A stretch of 64,000 nt of DNA from Pyronema omphalodes (Eukaryota; Ascomycota; Pezizomycetes; Pezizales; Pyronemataceae). This document shows positions 1-13,025 of the stretch, in pieces. Within the stretch, counting starts at the first letter, position 1. The number at the start of each line of letters is the position of its first letter. The notes under the pieces were generated by a model. It was not told where the DNA came from. It did no database searches and worked only from the letters and a program-made list of their open reading frames with translations. The position numbers and the translations under genes were made by a program. Location of the stretch: contig JAJJXM010000007.1 in assembly GCA_024516155.1 (NCBI GenBank), positions 124,001 to 188,000 of the forward strand. Reading direction: 5' to 3'.

Positions 1-1454
1 GCCATTTTTTCATTCCTTATTTTCATTTTTATTCTGTACATACAACAGCAGCAGCAGCAGCAGCAGTAATTCGCAGCCACGGGGGAAAAAAAAGAAATAA
101 AAAAAAAAAAAGAAATAAAAAAAAAACAGAAATAAAAAACAGAAATTATTACCAATCCCAGCCACAGTTCAACATTACGTCTACAGAAGCTATATAAGCG
201 AGCCATAGCTTATGTATATTTCCATTTTCCCATGTTCTCTCGGCCGCGGTATGATTCAAACTTCAAAGGTTCTCAGCACGGTTATACGCGGGAGAATTTT
301 CCATGTTCATATTTGTGCTTCTGCTTCTGTTTCTGCTCACACTGATGTCTCTCAAAAAATGATACTACACTGTATCACACACAAATCCATGAAAGTATGT
401 ATGTATGGTAAGTAAGTCTCACATCTTTAGTTGTCAGTTGATTCAAAAAAAATTGAAAAATTGACAGCAAACAGCCCCCTTGAAATTTCATATTTGCTTA
501 AGGAAAAAAAAAAAGTAAAAAAAAAAAAAAAAAAAAAACACTGTTGTCCCGCTCAAATCCTCAAAAACCACAACGCCAAAAATCAAAAGGAAAAATCAGG
601 AAAAAATAAATCAACAGACCCTCCCTTCCCGAAACCTTAGCAAATTTCCATCACAAGCACACATATTTCTAACCAGAAAGTCGTCTCTTTTCATCACTCA
701 TTTCTTCTTGTCCAAAAAATAGCGGACTTTCACATCATACGCAATCATACGCAATCATAAACATAACGACTCAAAAGAAAAGAAAAAAACACACAGCCCA
801 AAAACGAGAGAAAATAAGCAAAATCAAAAAATCAAAAAATCAAAAAATCAAAAAAAAAAAAAAAAAAATCAAAAAGCACAAAAGGATAAAATCAGAAAAG
901 AGCAGAGAAAAGGGGGGAAAACAGAAGAAAGAAGAAAGAAGGAATCAAAAAAGCAAGCGCGCCCACCAATGATCAAAAATCATCAAAAAATCAAAACAAG
1001 GAAAAGAAAAGGTAGGTCTATCCCCAGAACTTGCAGAAACTGGAGTAGCTCTACGAAGCAAACCAAAAACTTTGCTTATGCCAAATGAAAGATTTTACAC
1101 GAAGAAATCGTGTCTTTGCCTGCCTGGTTTGTGGGAACTGCCGCAATAAATCCCAGCAGCATCGTATATCCGTCCAATCGGATTGTCCCAACCATACCAG
1201 GTTTCGCTAGGTTTAACCTAGCTCCGTCTGGTCTTCCGTAATAATGGATAGCCAGATCACATCTTTGCCGCCTTGGCTGCCGCAGAAACCAAAGCATCAA
1301 GTCGTGAAGCATCCGAATATTCCGCATCAGCCGTCTGTGGTCTTTGAGGCTGGCACGGCATTTCGATGCCAGACATTTCATTCCCGTGTTGGCCATATTC
1401 CCTTTCGGGTACCTATTACCCTGTTAGCCTCCAGTCCCATTATCCCAAACCCAA
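1..1454. other. Gene-free low-complexity DNA downstream of the C2H2 gene
   Basis: No supportable gene seen. The stretch holds a CAG run near 46-66, many A-tracts (about 90-130, 500-540, 845-870) and short direct repeats such as the ATCAAAA unit near 825-875. An ORF at 1076-1396 (minus) could be a last exon of the neighbouring transcription-factor gene if a GTAAGT at the end of that ORF is a real donor, but the only well-placed acceptor leaves the branch site too close to the AG, so I left it out of the gene model. Confidence 0.5.
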
Positions 1455-3597
1455 TTAAAATCTACTTACATCAGTGTATACCGCATCACCAGGCTCCCCA
1501 AAAATCACTGGATTTCTAGTATCCGCAAGCTGCGGGGCAACTGGGGTGTGTATGCCCTCACTAACGTTTGAATCGCTGGATCCAAAGCTTTGCCTATGTT
1601 CTCTGGGACTCGGAATGCTCGGTAGCACTGAGTATCCCATATAACTAGAGTTGCGGCTATGACCATGGTGTCCATGTCCCCCCTGATGATTGTGTGCCGG
1701 TCTCTGATTCTCGGCCGAGTTGCCGGGCTGCATCATGTATGAAAGATCAATTCTCCTATCCCGATTATCTACAGGGCCCGAAAAAGGGTTGTTGTAGGCA
1801 GGAATACTGTGGCCACCTCCCCAGCGTCGAGTCTCGATGTTACTGATGGATCTGCCGTGGGAAGAGCGAACTTGACCAGGTGCTACACGTCTGCCAGAAA
1901 CTGCAGAAATTCCTTCCCGGAATTCGTTAAACGGACGTTTTAGGTCAGAAGTAGGCGGGCGCTCGAGGATATCAGCTCCAGTCCAGGAAGAGGAGGATTG
2001 CGGCTGGAGTTCAGGTCGAGGCGCCGGGGATTGAGGGTTGAGTTCGTTGTTGAGGACATAGTGTATGCTGGGCAACCTGTCGGTGGGCGGTGCTCTAGTT
2101 GGAGCGATTGGGTACTCGACAGTTGTAGGACTGTTGAGGTGAGTACGGGCGAAACTCTGGGTCGCAGGGGCAACAATATCCCGGTTTGGCTGTAAGTTGG
2201 TGGCATAGTTTGCTAGAGGGTTTGCACCCGTACCCAAGTGCCAGGTTCTTCGACGGTCATCTGCCATGATAACTGAGGTCAAAGAATCACGGCGGGGAGT
2301 AGCTGGTACTGGGCTGTTCCAGCCAGGTTGCGGTATTGTTTGCTGAACATGCGCTCTGGTCTCTGTGGGGTTGAGCAACGATGAGGACGGCGGTATTGGC
2401 ATTGATAGTCGCCGGGCAGCAACGGATCCCCCTCTATCAAACATATGTGCATTTCTAGTCAAATGGGCAGGACTGCCGAATGGGCTATCGAGCGTGCTAC
2501 CCATACGACTGGAGGTCGGGGTGTCAATCGGCGAACCCGAGTCGCCTGCCGTTCGGTAGGCAGCAGTTATTCTATATGGATACGCTGAAAAGTTTAATGA
2601 CGCAGTTGATGCCGGGGAATCTGGTGGGGTGTGGTCCGGGTCCCTGTACTGGCTGAATGTACGATCCTGTTGATTATCCGGAGGAGCAACATGGATTGGA
2701 CTGGGACGTCGTCTTGTCCGTTGACGATCCGGCATTGGAGAGCCGAGACTTGGTTGTTCCGGCTCTATTTCCATTTCTTGAACAATGCTCGGTGGTTGAA
2801 TGTCACTTTGACTTTGTGCCCTGGATCGGGGTGCCCGTTCAGGACGGCCCTGTCGTTGGTATCGCGTACCTGTTGCAGCCAACGAGTCTTCTGGAATTTC
2901 CTCATCGGCGTGTACAGTCGATGAATGTTGCCTCAGGTTGTCGAGTCTCGAAAACCACCGACCGCAGTGGCACATAAACGGTCGCTCGCCAGTATGTTTA
3001 CTAGTGTCACGAATTAGACGAGCTACCGTGGTTCGCAATCGCCTGGTCCACTTACCGAATGTGTCGGGCTAAGTGCTCACTTCTCGTAAACGAAAGATTG
3101 CACGGACCATAATTTGTACAATGAAACTTGGTGCCCTTCTTCTTCTTTGCACGGCCCGAGTTCTTTACACTGCCTCCAGACTTCTCCGCAGGTTCCAGGC
3201 TTGACCGATCCTTATCCGAACCGTCGCCGCCATTTTCGGACTGCCCGTTGTCGGATGCGACGTCCCTGGCGGGGTCCATCGTTGCGGGTGACGTAGTGTG
3301 CGAGGATGGAGGTCGGAATTCGAAGGCCGGGAAAGCTGCGGGGGGAGGTGTAGGTGTTATCTGGGTTCGAGGTGTAGCCATATTTCGGTCGGCAGAGATG
3401 GGAGGCGTAGGTGTTATCTGGCTTCGAGGTGTGGTCATATTCTGGTCTGTGGGAGCGGGAGGTGTGGTGTCCATCGGTAGATTGACGGCGCAAAAAGCTG
3501 GAGTGTTAGACCGGTTTACTGTCGCCATCTGCACTTTGAACTTGTTAATATTTTTTTTGTCGAAGGGCTTTGCTGGGACGAGCAGAGTCGAACTCAA
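1455..3597 (-). CDS. C2H2 zinc-finger transcription factor
   Basis: A probable nuclear DNA-binding regulator of 695 residues. Exon 1 is 3597-3056, the intron 3055-3001 (GTAAG..CTAG, 55 nt) and exon 2 3000-1455. The intron falls inside the zinc-finger block, and joining the exons restores the canonical inter-finger linker HTGERPF. Finger 1 (about residues 157-181) has a CX5C spacing followed by a [10 protein letters not shown] helix. Finger 2 (about 188-210) has a short CXC pair and an SRLDNLRQH helix. The N-terminal half carries two copies of a T-P-R-x-Q-I-T-P-T-P-P repeat. The region after the fingers is Pro/Ser/Thr-rich, disordered and His/Gly-rich near residue 630. The fingers look like a common Pezizomycotina C2H2 family, but I cannot name the orthologue. 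The ORF ends VYTDVSRF; a GTAAGT just before the stop could be a donor to a further exon, so the C-terminus is the least certain part. Confidence 0.85.
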
Positions 3598-5400
3598 AGC
3601 AAAGCCTTTTGTCGGTCGGTTGGAGGGTGCTTGTGCTTATGTTGCCAGCTGGATAGAGCTGCTTCTGCGATTACGAACCAATGAGTATGGCGGCCCCGAA
3701 TCGGCAACACACACAAGGAACCAGGCACCACCACCACCTACCTACAGAGTGCTATGGCGATGGAGGGGTTCTGCAAGCGCTGCCACTGGCTGGACGTAGG
3801 TGGCCGAGGGTATGACTTGTGTGACCACCAGATGGGTGGATAGCCGATACACACAGCTGCGCGGCGGCGCTATCGGAGAAAATGCGAAGCGCAGCTGTGG
3901 CTACGGCCGTCTCAGCTTTAAGGAGGGGGCTTTGTTTTGGGAGTGGGGAGGGCGGGTGGGGGGGGACGAGGGTGCAGTAAGAAACGATGGTGGAGTGGTG
4001 GGAGAGAGAGAAAGAGAGATGGAGGGAAGAGAGGAAAGAGAGGAAAGCGAGAAGCGAGAAGTGAGAAGCGAGATTGACGGAGATGGAGGTGGAACTAATG
4101 GTAGACGACAAGAACGATAGTTCCTCGCAAACAAAATATTCCTCTATGGCTCCTGCTCCTGTTCCTGTGTTTGTGTTTGTGTACACTGACTGGTGCTGGA
4201 ATAATTCACAACAAATAGAGGGGCTATTTCTGGGACGATAGTGACATGCAGCGAAATGCGGTAAGTCAGATCGGAGGTGTCGTGATGCTTCGATGCAGTC
4301 TTAAGGCCTGGTAGCGCGGCGGGTAGTTCGGTGGTGGGCAGGTTGAATCTGGCGATTGTGGTGGCAGTGAGAGGCAACAAGACCCTATGGAATGCAGGAG
4401 ACGCAGTGGGCCTGGGATCTAGAGTCTCTAGGGGGAGGGGAGGGGGGAGGGATATCTGAGTGGATGCGGAATTCGATATATTGCAATGGATTTTTGTGGG
4501 GTGTGCAGAGTTGTTTATTTTGTTTGGCCGAGAGAGCGAGCGAGCGAGCGATGCCGTTGCTGGTGGTGCTGGTGGTGCTGCTGCTGCTGCTGCTACTGCT
4601 ACTGCTGCTGTGCTCACTGCTCGTTGGATGAAGGGTGGAGTAGTAACGGATAGCAGAGACAGTGGGTAGTAACAAGGCTCCAGAGCTTCGTTGCCTCAGC
4701 GGGGTGGTTTGTGGTAATCGTTCGGTGATCACAGGTGGACACCGGCGTGGTTGTTGTGTTGTTTGTTGGTGGGGCCTTCGTCCGCGAGGCTGGCTTCTTT
4801 CTGGTTGAAGGAGGGGCAGCATTCGCTCCGATTCCAAAAACACCCCCGAAACGACGACGTCTTTGTTCGCTCGGGGGAAGTTTAAGGCACAGACTATGCA
4901 GCAGGCATGAGCTGTACAGGGATGTGTGTCTAAGACTTTTTGGTAGGGGAGGGGGTGCCTGATTTTGGGGGGGGGAGGGGACGGGAGGAGGGGAGGGGGG
5001 GGAGGGGGGGAAGAGGAGTGGCAGTAAAGAATTGGAATTATTCGGACGGATTGATTGGAAGAAGAATTAGGGAATTGTGAGTTGGGGGATTACGTTACAG
5101 TACTGGGAATTATCGGAATTACTGGAAAAATTACTGGAATTTGTAAACATTTACCGCCGTACGCAGAGTCATCTCGATATTACCTGTTGCGGATCGAACT
5201 TTGTACACTCCACAAAGAAGGCCGCAGTTGAAGGAATCAGAAGAGCAAGGTACAGGTTGCAGATATATGATACGCCGCCACCAGCACCGGCACCACCACC
5301 ACCATCACAACAACCATTCATCGGTGAGCATTGCTTACGATTGACAGCACCCTCAACCACCATACATCGGCGTTGAAGTATCCTGCAACTAAGAATTAGA
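3598..5400. other. Upstream region of the C2H2 gene, no gene seen
   Basis: Probably promoter and long 5' leader of the C2H2 gene. It holds a purine-rich block (about 3960-4100), GCT/CTG triplets at about 4558-4612, and G-runs at 4960-5010. ORFs here on both strands are homopolymeric (Ser, Leu, Ala runs) and are explained by these triplets and runs. Confidence 0.45.
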
Positions 5401-8400
5401 AATATCTGGAAGTAAAAGCGACGAGCAATCGCAGATCGTTATCAGATGAGTACGACCATCCATCGAGGGGTGAATTTAATTATTCTTCAGGAAGCAACGC
5501 AGAGCAGCATGAAGCATCACGAACAAGGCATAAAAAAAACCGGATTTGATATTTGCCGGTTAAGATAGGTTGGTATGCACCATATGAGCTGAGTTAGATG
5601 GGAGGTAAGTTGGGTCAGCCTGGTTTGTATGTACAGTAAGTAGAGGCTGTAGATAGTAGATACTTCATCTGTATTTGTATTTGTTTTTTTTCTATCGTTT
5701 TAACCGTACAAGCCTCACATTCAGGGACAACAGCAACAATACTTACTGTGTGTATGTACAATGTATTCACGTTTCGTGTTTCCTGTTTCGTGTTTCATCT
5801 TTTCAGCTTGACACACCCACCATACCTAGTTGGGAGAGGGGGGGGGGGTGTTCACAACAGCAAAAAACGAACTCGGCACCACCAACCTTCGTCATGTCAG
5901 TCATAATTGTCAGCCTCAGTCAGTCAGTTACATACATAGAGTCAGCAACGAGTCAAACAAACGGATACGCAGGCTCCGAAACGAGGAGAACACATGGATA
6001 TAATACAGTACAGTACAGTACATATATCGAACCCTGACCTAAAAAAAAAAGAAAGAAAAAAGAAAAAAAAACATGCTGTTACTGCTGTTACTGCTGTTAC
6101 CTGTATGCTGGCTCCTATCGGTGTATGGTATGGTACTCGCAAGGTTGGGTTAGGTTGGGTTCAGGCACAGTTGTCTTGTGTCTTGTGTCTTGTGTCATAC
6201 AAGTAAGGAATAAGTACCTGAGATCTATGTACTTACACTTCCTTCTCCTTCTTCTTCTTCTTCTTCTTCTCTCTTCCTTCTTGCTGCTTTGGTGGAACCT
6301 GGAATTACAAAAAGGGAATAAATATCGTATCCAGGTGGTAACTTGTAACTTGTAACTTGAGTATAATATCCATCCATCCAAACCTCCCTCTTTATCTTAT
6401 CACCCCATAACCCTATCACCCCATAACCCTATCGCCACCTAGTTATCCCGTTACCTTGTTACCTTATTACATCCCAATATCCCAATATCCCAATATCCCA
6501 TGTCAGCATACTCGTACATCCCATCGCAAGCTGCAACTGTTCAGGTACAGACCCTGAATATCTGACTATCCGATTATCTTACTATCCGATTATCTTACTA
6601 TCCGATTATCCGATTATCCGATTTGCTATTACTGTGCTGTGCTATGATGTGCTGGGAACTGCTGTGCTGGATAATGCAGTGCAGTACTGGATAATGCAGT
6701 ACTGTGCTGGGAACTGCTGTGCAGTGAAGTGAAAGGCACAAGGCAGTACGCCTAAGGCTACCAAGGCTACCAATGCAAGGCTACCAATGCAAGGCTACCA
6801 AGGCTGATAATGCAAGGCTACCAATACAAGGCTACCAGGGTGGTCGAGTTACCTGTTTACTGATATTTACTCATACATGGAAGCTTGTTTACGGGGCTGT
6901 GGGCTGTTTACGAGGCTGTGAGGTTCTGGAGCTTTGGGGTTTATGCAGCTGGAGCTGGAGCTGGAGCTGGATCTAGAGAGAAAGAGAGAGAGAAAGAAAG
7001 AGAAAGCTGCATGATGACTTTATGACTGTGTGACGTAATATTTTGTACCTGAAGTGATATATGTACCTGAAGTAATCCCCGGTACCTGGGGTGATATATG
7101 CATCTCAAGTCATATACCCGCAGTAACCTCCCATACCCCATACCCATACCCCAACCCGAAGCACGCGATTCAGCAATTCAGCAATTCAGCAAGCCACCAT
7201 ACCATCATGATTCATAAGTACTGTATCATATATCAGTAGATAATATTTCCTATGGCGAGGTCAAGATTACAATCATGTTTACCATCATAAAGGGATCTAA
7301 TAGCTGATAACATAAGTATATCCAACACAGTAAGTATCCAACACAATAAGTATTCATTATATATTACCGTTGCTATTGTTGTAAACTATGTCTGTATTTC
7401 CTCCTCCTCATCATCATCATCATCGTCATCATCATTATAAAAAAAAAAAAACTCTACCCTGTGGTTACAGGTGAAGTTGTATACTCTGCTCTACTCTACG
7501 CTTCAGGAATTATAGTACGGAGATGAGGGATGAGAGATGAGAGATCAAAGATGAGAGGTAATGACTGATTATGGCAGTATATATATTGATTAGTGGGAGT
7601 AGTTGGATAGCTCAACAGTGGGGTATGTAGATATAGTTATGTTTATACATATACAGATATAACAACAACTAAGTTTCCTCGGTACATAAAGTAACCCCCC
7701 GGAATTAAGTTCGAAACCTACAGAGTATCAAGAACTCTCTTTATTTATACCTTCATAATCAACTCTGAAACCCCCTCTTCCTTTACTTTCTTCTTTTCGT
7801 TCCACTCCCCTTCTTTTTATTCTTCTTTAATCAACCATTACATCACATCATATAGTGATAACTACGTATCTTATACTGTGATACTGTGATACTGTAGGGG
7901 ATTTATATCATTAGGGTTGAATACACAATTTCAACCGGTTGATATTTCGTTTGTTTATTTGATTTATGGATCAATCCACCAGATATATACCTTGCCCCTT
8001 GCCCCTTGGATCTTGGTGTATTACAGTATTAAAGTACCATGGTATTGAAATTTCATCAGAGGTGAAGCTGGAGGTGTAGCTGGAGGTTGCAGTTACGGTA
8101 TACTCGGGTAACCAAAACCGAGAATGGCAGTGGTATTAGAGATTGGGGGTATTGTTTGCTGGTTTCGATTTTGTAAGGGAAATGGATCTGTTGAGAATAT
8201 GATAATGTTAATTCATGGTATCTGAAGCGGGGGGGGGGGGGGTTGCTTTGGTGTTTGTTTGGTTATTTGTTTGGTTATTTATGTTGATGCTTTGATATTT
8301 CGGTGTTTGGTATTCTATGATGTTATACGGTATACTCTCTACCTAATCGACGAATATATCTCCTATAATGTGAGCACCATGGATTAAGTTTTGTTTCTAT

Positions 8401-9405
8401 TAGCAATCCACCGGTGAATATATAGAAGAGAATCACATACCAGATTGTTTTTTAAAATATTTGCTGGAAATAAGGTGAATTTTTTTTGAAGGGTCCTTAC
8501 CTTGCTGGCCTGTGAACCTGTTTTCTTGGATGTTTCTGATTTGAGGATTAAACAACGAGAATAAATACCCCACTTCCCTCCCCCAGGCCTCCCTCCACCC
8601 ACGTCCACGCCCATTTACGCCCACGCCTACGCCAAATTTGCCCTTCTCCGATAAAGTCCCCTCAGATGCGAGATTCAAGATTCGAGATTCAGCATTCCAG
8701 GCTCACGATTCCAGATCCAGGATCCCAGGTTCCGTGAATCTATCCTCCACATACATACCTACACATACCTACAAATATCGTACATTGGTCCTCACTCTTC
8801 CAGATTACATAAACCCCGACCACAACGCACCTTCCAACTCCCACCTCCCCACTTTAACCATTTCCGATCCCCACCTAGAGCACCTAGGGCAGCGTAGGGT
8901 TCTGTTCTGTAGTACCATTCCCATCACTCCCGTCATGCCCCAGGTATGTACTAACCCCATCTTGTACATGAATTCCAACACAGCATGGAGACTATGCATC
9001 AACACATGCTCAGCACTGCCATACATATGACATATACAAACTGCCCTCGCTTTTGGGAGGTTGCAGAGGTTGGTTCCTGCGTTTTTCGAGCATGAGAAGA
9101 GGAAGTTACATATACAGGCATACGCTTATCCATGCAACTTCTGACTGACTTCATGCAAGGGATTTCGGTGGTGCGTATGTACTGCGTAATTGCGTACATA
9201 CATAGACGAGAGGAGAGGAAATGCTAAAAGCTAATGACTAAAGTAACACTCTCAGGTCTGGTTATTATGGCAAGTGCGGGGAAAGGGAGGGTGGAAGGGT
9301 AGAATGGTCACCAAGGCTACCAAAGTAGAAGTGCGGAGGGGTGGAAGCCGGGCAGAGGGGTATACGAGAAGAAGGGCATAGGAGTAGAAGGGCAGAAGGG
9401 TAGTA
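5401..9405. other. Gene-poor region with simple repeats
   Basis: No ORF here looks like a protein. Visible structure: a CTT run near 6245-6275, a duplicated 17-mer containing CACCCCATAACCC at about 6400-6440, a TATCCGATTATCTTAC unit repeated about four times at 6555-6625, AAGGCTACCAATGC-type repeats at 6755-6835, GGAGCT units at 6950-6972, an ATC/CAT run near 7405-7437, a poly-G tract at 8229-8242, and scattered A-tracts. Confidence 0.45.
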
Positions 9406-9817
9406 GGGTTACTCAATGCTCAAAAGCAGCGGAATCCGACAAATCTGTCGGAAATTCTGCGGCCAATGAGAGTTGAGGGACAGAACCAGGGTTAGAAGTG
9501 AGCTTTGAGTGGTGTTGTCGGAAACTCTGGGATGGAAACTGACGGAAACCTGTTGCAAGGCTACGGGCGAGGCTAGGACCGCACTACGATGCAGATCATC
9601 AACTTTTTAAACTGTTTTGGGACAGATGAAAAGTTTCCGACAGTTTTCGACACTTCCGTCAGCGGTTTTTCGTTGACGGAAAGTTTCCGACAAATCTGTC
9701 GCTGTCGGAAAAATTAGTCTCTACTCTACAGTTCTCCGCCAATCAGACTAATTCTGATTACGCGCCAAGTTTCCGACACCGACAGATTTGTCGGATTTGT
9801 CGAGCATTGAGTAACCC
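9406..9817. mobile_element. MITE-like element with terminal inverted repeats
   Basis: A 412 bp segment bounded by a perfect 16-bp inverted repeat: GGGTTACTCAATGCTC at 9406-9421 and its reverse complement at 9802-9817. A 16-bp near-palindrome, CCGACAAATCTGTCGG, sits just inside the left end (9436-9451). A one-mismatch copy is near the centre (9687-9702) and an inverted one-mismatch copy near the right end (9779-9794). No transposase-like ORF is present. If the TA dinucleotides at 9410-9411 and 9812-9813 are a Tc1/mariner-type target duplication, the element proper is exactly 400 bp (9412-9811). Outside the 16-mers I see no longer direct duplication. A non-autonomous DNA transposon is the best reading; superfamily is open. 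Confidence 0.75.
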
Positions 9818-12800
9818 GAGTTAAGAACAAGGTCCCTGTTTAGTGCTCCAAGGTACTCCAAGGAACACCGGCGTGGGCAAGGCGGAGGCAGAAAGAAAAA
9901 AAAAAAACGAAAAAAAAGCGAAAAGCGAAAAAGCGGGGCAAGTTTAGGCATGATGTATATCAGAACGCCACTTTTTGTGCCTAGCTAAACTAGCTAGCGA
10001 AGTATGCTGGGATTCTGGGAACAATGGTTATCACGAGCAACTCGCCTCTGAGATGCGCAGGAGCATCAGGCACGTAGCATTCCGGTGCTACCCCCCCCCT
10101 CACCCCCGGAGAATTTGGTGTATCGTGTGTATGTATGTATATTTCGTAATCGGATCCGTTCCTGTGGACATAAGCGAGGTTCATGGTGTTGAGGGTTCGT
10201 GTTGTGGAATAAATGTAATAGATGGATGAGAGGATGAGGATTGATTGCAAAGAACAGCCAGCCAGCCCAGTACACACACAGAAGATGGAGATGGAGTTCA
10301 TACCCGGCAGGCATTGCTCGCCAGTGCCAGTACAGCAGGTCAAAAGTGATGAATTTCGAGCACCCTACATATGAGCTGAAATTCCTGTGAACCTCTCAGC
10401 TTTGAGGTTTCGCCTGATGTGTGCCTGGTGTGTGCGCACGCTGCACGCAGAGTTGACCCTAGACATACATGTAGATACATACCAAGCAGGTACGTCAACT
10501 TCTTAGCTTAGCACAAGGCAGAGGCGAGGTATCAACCATAGCAGGCAGAAATGTAGATTTGATGACAAGCGGAGGCTCTCAAGCCTTCTTAGCTTCGCGT
10601 GGTACCACAGATATGCCATGACTTGGTACATATGTCAGCAGCGAGCGGAGACGAGGCAGTGAAATACGAGCCAAGATCAAACGAGGCTAAACAGATACAG
10701 TATAACAAGGCCCTTCTTCAACAAACACCTCACTCCGCTACATACGTTGACTGCGTATCAGCTGCCTTTCAGCGGTCACGTTGGGTCACTCGACTAGGAT
10801 ACCTCTTGTATCAACTTCCCAGGTTCTCTCGCTTCGTCATCATTATCATACCCCGCCGTTCATTTTTTGAGAAGATTTTCGTTTTTTTTCGCACCGTGGT
10901 TCGTAGTTTTTTTCTGCGGAGCGGGGCAAAGGCACAGCGGGGTGGGTGGGATAAACACTCTGCTCCAAGAACACGCAACACGGGGCAAACCCGCCATGGT
11001 TCGTTTTTTCGTTTTCGAAACAACACCAGCATGGTATGGTGGATGGTGGCTAAATAACAGCGGGCTATGCACCATCACTGAGCATGAACCAAAAACTGGG
11101 CTACTGTACACCTCTGCAACAAAGCTGCAAAGTCCCTTGCGTTAACTTGTTTCGCGGTGTACTGCAAGAGGGGAGGGGCATCGGCATTGATTTCTCTTCG
11201 TCGGATGGGAAAGGAAAGCCAGGGCAACTACGTCACTCCGCTCCGTCAGACATCACCTGAACTTCAACGTTGAATGGTTGGATGGGAAGTGTAGTAGTAA
11301 AATAAAAGGTACCGAGTTCTGAGACGTAGCTAAGGGCTTTGCGGTCGTGGCTCGTGTATCTACGTGTAGTCGAATACACCGATAGAGGGGGAGAGCTAGA
11401 ATAGTGTTGTCTCTGATCCACGTAGAGTAGCTCTGTCAGGGACGAACATCATACATGAAAAGTCGCCGACTCGTCTGCTATCAGCAGTTCGTCTCACCCT
11501 CCAAGATCCCCCAAATTCCTCCGAGCTACAGAAAATTCAAATGCTCTTCAAACCCAAGATGAATCAGCTGTACAGAGTCACAGGTAATCGTACTCGTACA
11601 TGAAGATGAGGATGGAGCTATGGTGCGCTATGGTAGATCACAACAGGCTGGTTCAGAACATCCAGGGTCCACCAGGGTCCTCAGCAACAAGCAATAAAAA
11701 CCAAGATGCTATCTCTTGTAAAGTCTACCCGTTTATTTTTTACGACTCTTTCTGATTTGATTTTTTTTGCTCTCAAAATTCTTGATTGGTATTTGCTTCT
11801 TTTTCTGTATCGATTATATGTATCCGAGGGCTTTGGATACGGTATGCACATACATAGTAGCAAGTGGAGCTGCGAGCGAAAGCATTGAACTGAGCTAGTG
11901 TAGATGATTCTAACTGTAAGTACCCATTACATCACCCCCAGGCCTCGTTGGTTCACAATCCCCCAAATCCCTAAATCCTCACCACAAAGTCTCAAGGTCC
12001 CAAGAGTCGGAGGTTCCTTGCCTCATGTCACGATGGTATAAAAAAAAAATCGGAACGCAGGGCCGCGATAATCCACTATCTAAGTACTTAGCTCAAGTAT
12101 GCAAGATGATGACATACAGTCCGACATTCTGACGTCGCTTTGCATGATGTTTTCTGAATTTCCGTTCAACGTGGCGCTGATGAAGGATGAATATGTAGAT
12201 GAAAGATGAAGTTGAATGATGAGTTAGATAGATGAAGACCACTATGCACCCCAAACTGCAAAGTGGTAAGTGAAATAGGTACCGGTATGTATATACGCTG
12301 CAGATTTTTTTTTTCGAGCTTGGCTTGTGAGTTTGCTATATTCTACACAGTATGATCTAATTCATTTGTTTATATACTGTATTTGTTTATTTGTTTATTT
12401 ATTATTCATTTATTTGTTTATCTAATCATACACTGAGCAAGACTTAAAAGGGCATACAGGACAAAACAAGAGAAAAATGAACCAAGAACCAGACCCCGTC
12501 CTCGTACTCCAATTCACTTAGTAAGACTCCCTTATTCTCGTTATCTAATTCAGTACTTTTTTTGTTTTGTTTGATATTTTACATATGTTGCGAGCGAGAA
12601 CCCATGATTATACAGTGCATACACAAGCTGATGACATCACCATCACATCATCACACAAACTCACTCGTTTTCATCCGATGATCGCCAGAATTTCGGGATG
12701 CTTACATGTAAGAGGGATTCAGTGTTAGCTGATTATGGCTAAGTCTATTTGTTGAGTTATTTATATATTTTATTGGATCATGTGCTGACTGAGGTTTGAA

Positions 12801-12947
12801 AGGATTGGTTGAGTTATTGCTTGGGGTTGTTCGGAGTTGCTCCATCTCACTCCACTACGTTCCAATTTGCTCCACGTCACTTCAATTTCTCCATAACGCT
12901 TCGCTTTCCTTCACGACATTTTGCTTTACTACACCTTGAACGGCTCA
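9818..12947. other. Gene-free region
   Basis: No supportable gene. ORFs around 10066-11145 overlap on both strands, have no domain-like sequence and lack consistent splice signals. Composition is mixed, with A-tracts at 9893-9915 and AT-rich DNA at 12300-12480. Confidence 0.4.
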
Positions 12948-13025
12948 CTTCACCTCTTCACTTCACCTCTTCACTTCACCTCTTCACTTCACCTCTTCAC
13001 TTCACCTCTTCACTTCACCTCTTCA
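12948..13025. repeat. 13-bp tandem repeat, six exact copies
   Basis: The unit CTTCACCTCTTCA occurs six times head-to-tail without a mismatch. It lies about 360 bp beyond the 3' end of the formamidase gene. Similar but degraded C/T-rich sequence precedes it (about 12840-12945). Confidence 0.9.

Noticed and set aside
1076..1396. Possible third exon of the zinc-finger gene
   Set aside because: A frame-compatible 49-nt intron can be drawn from the GTAAGT before the stop, but its only CTAAC lies three bases before the AG, too close for a normal branch site.
3128..3799. Plus-strand ORF of 223 codons over the zinc-finger gene
   Set aside because: Overlaps the coding exon encoding real zinc fingers on the other strand; no recognisable content.
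4144..4843. Minus-strand ORFs upstream of the zinc-finger gene
   Set aside because: Ser/Ala/Thr runs from trinucleotide repeats. They could be upstream ORFs in a leader, but nothing supports a protein.
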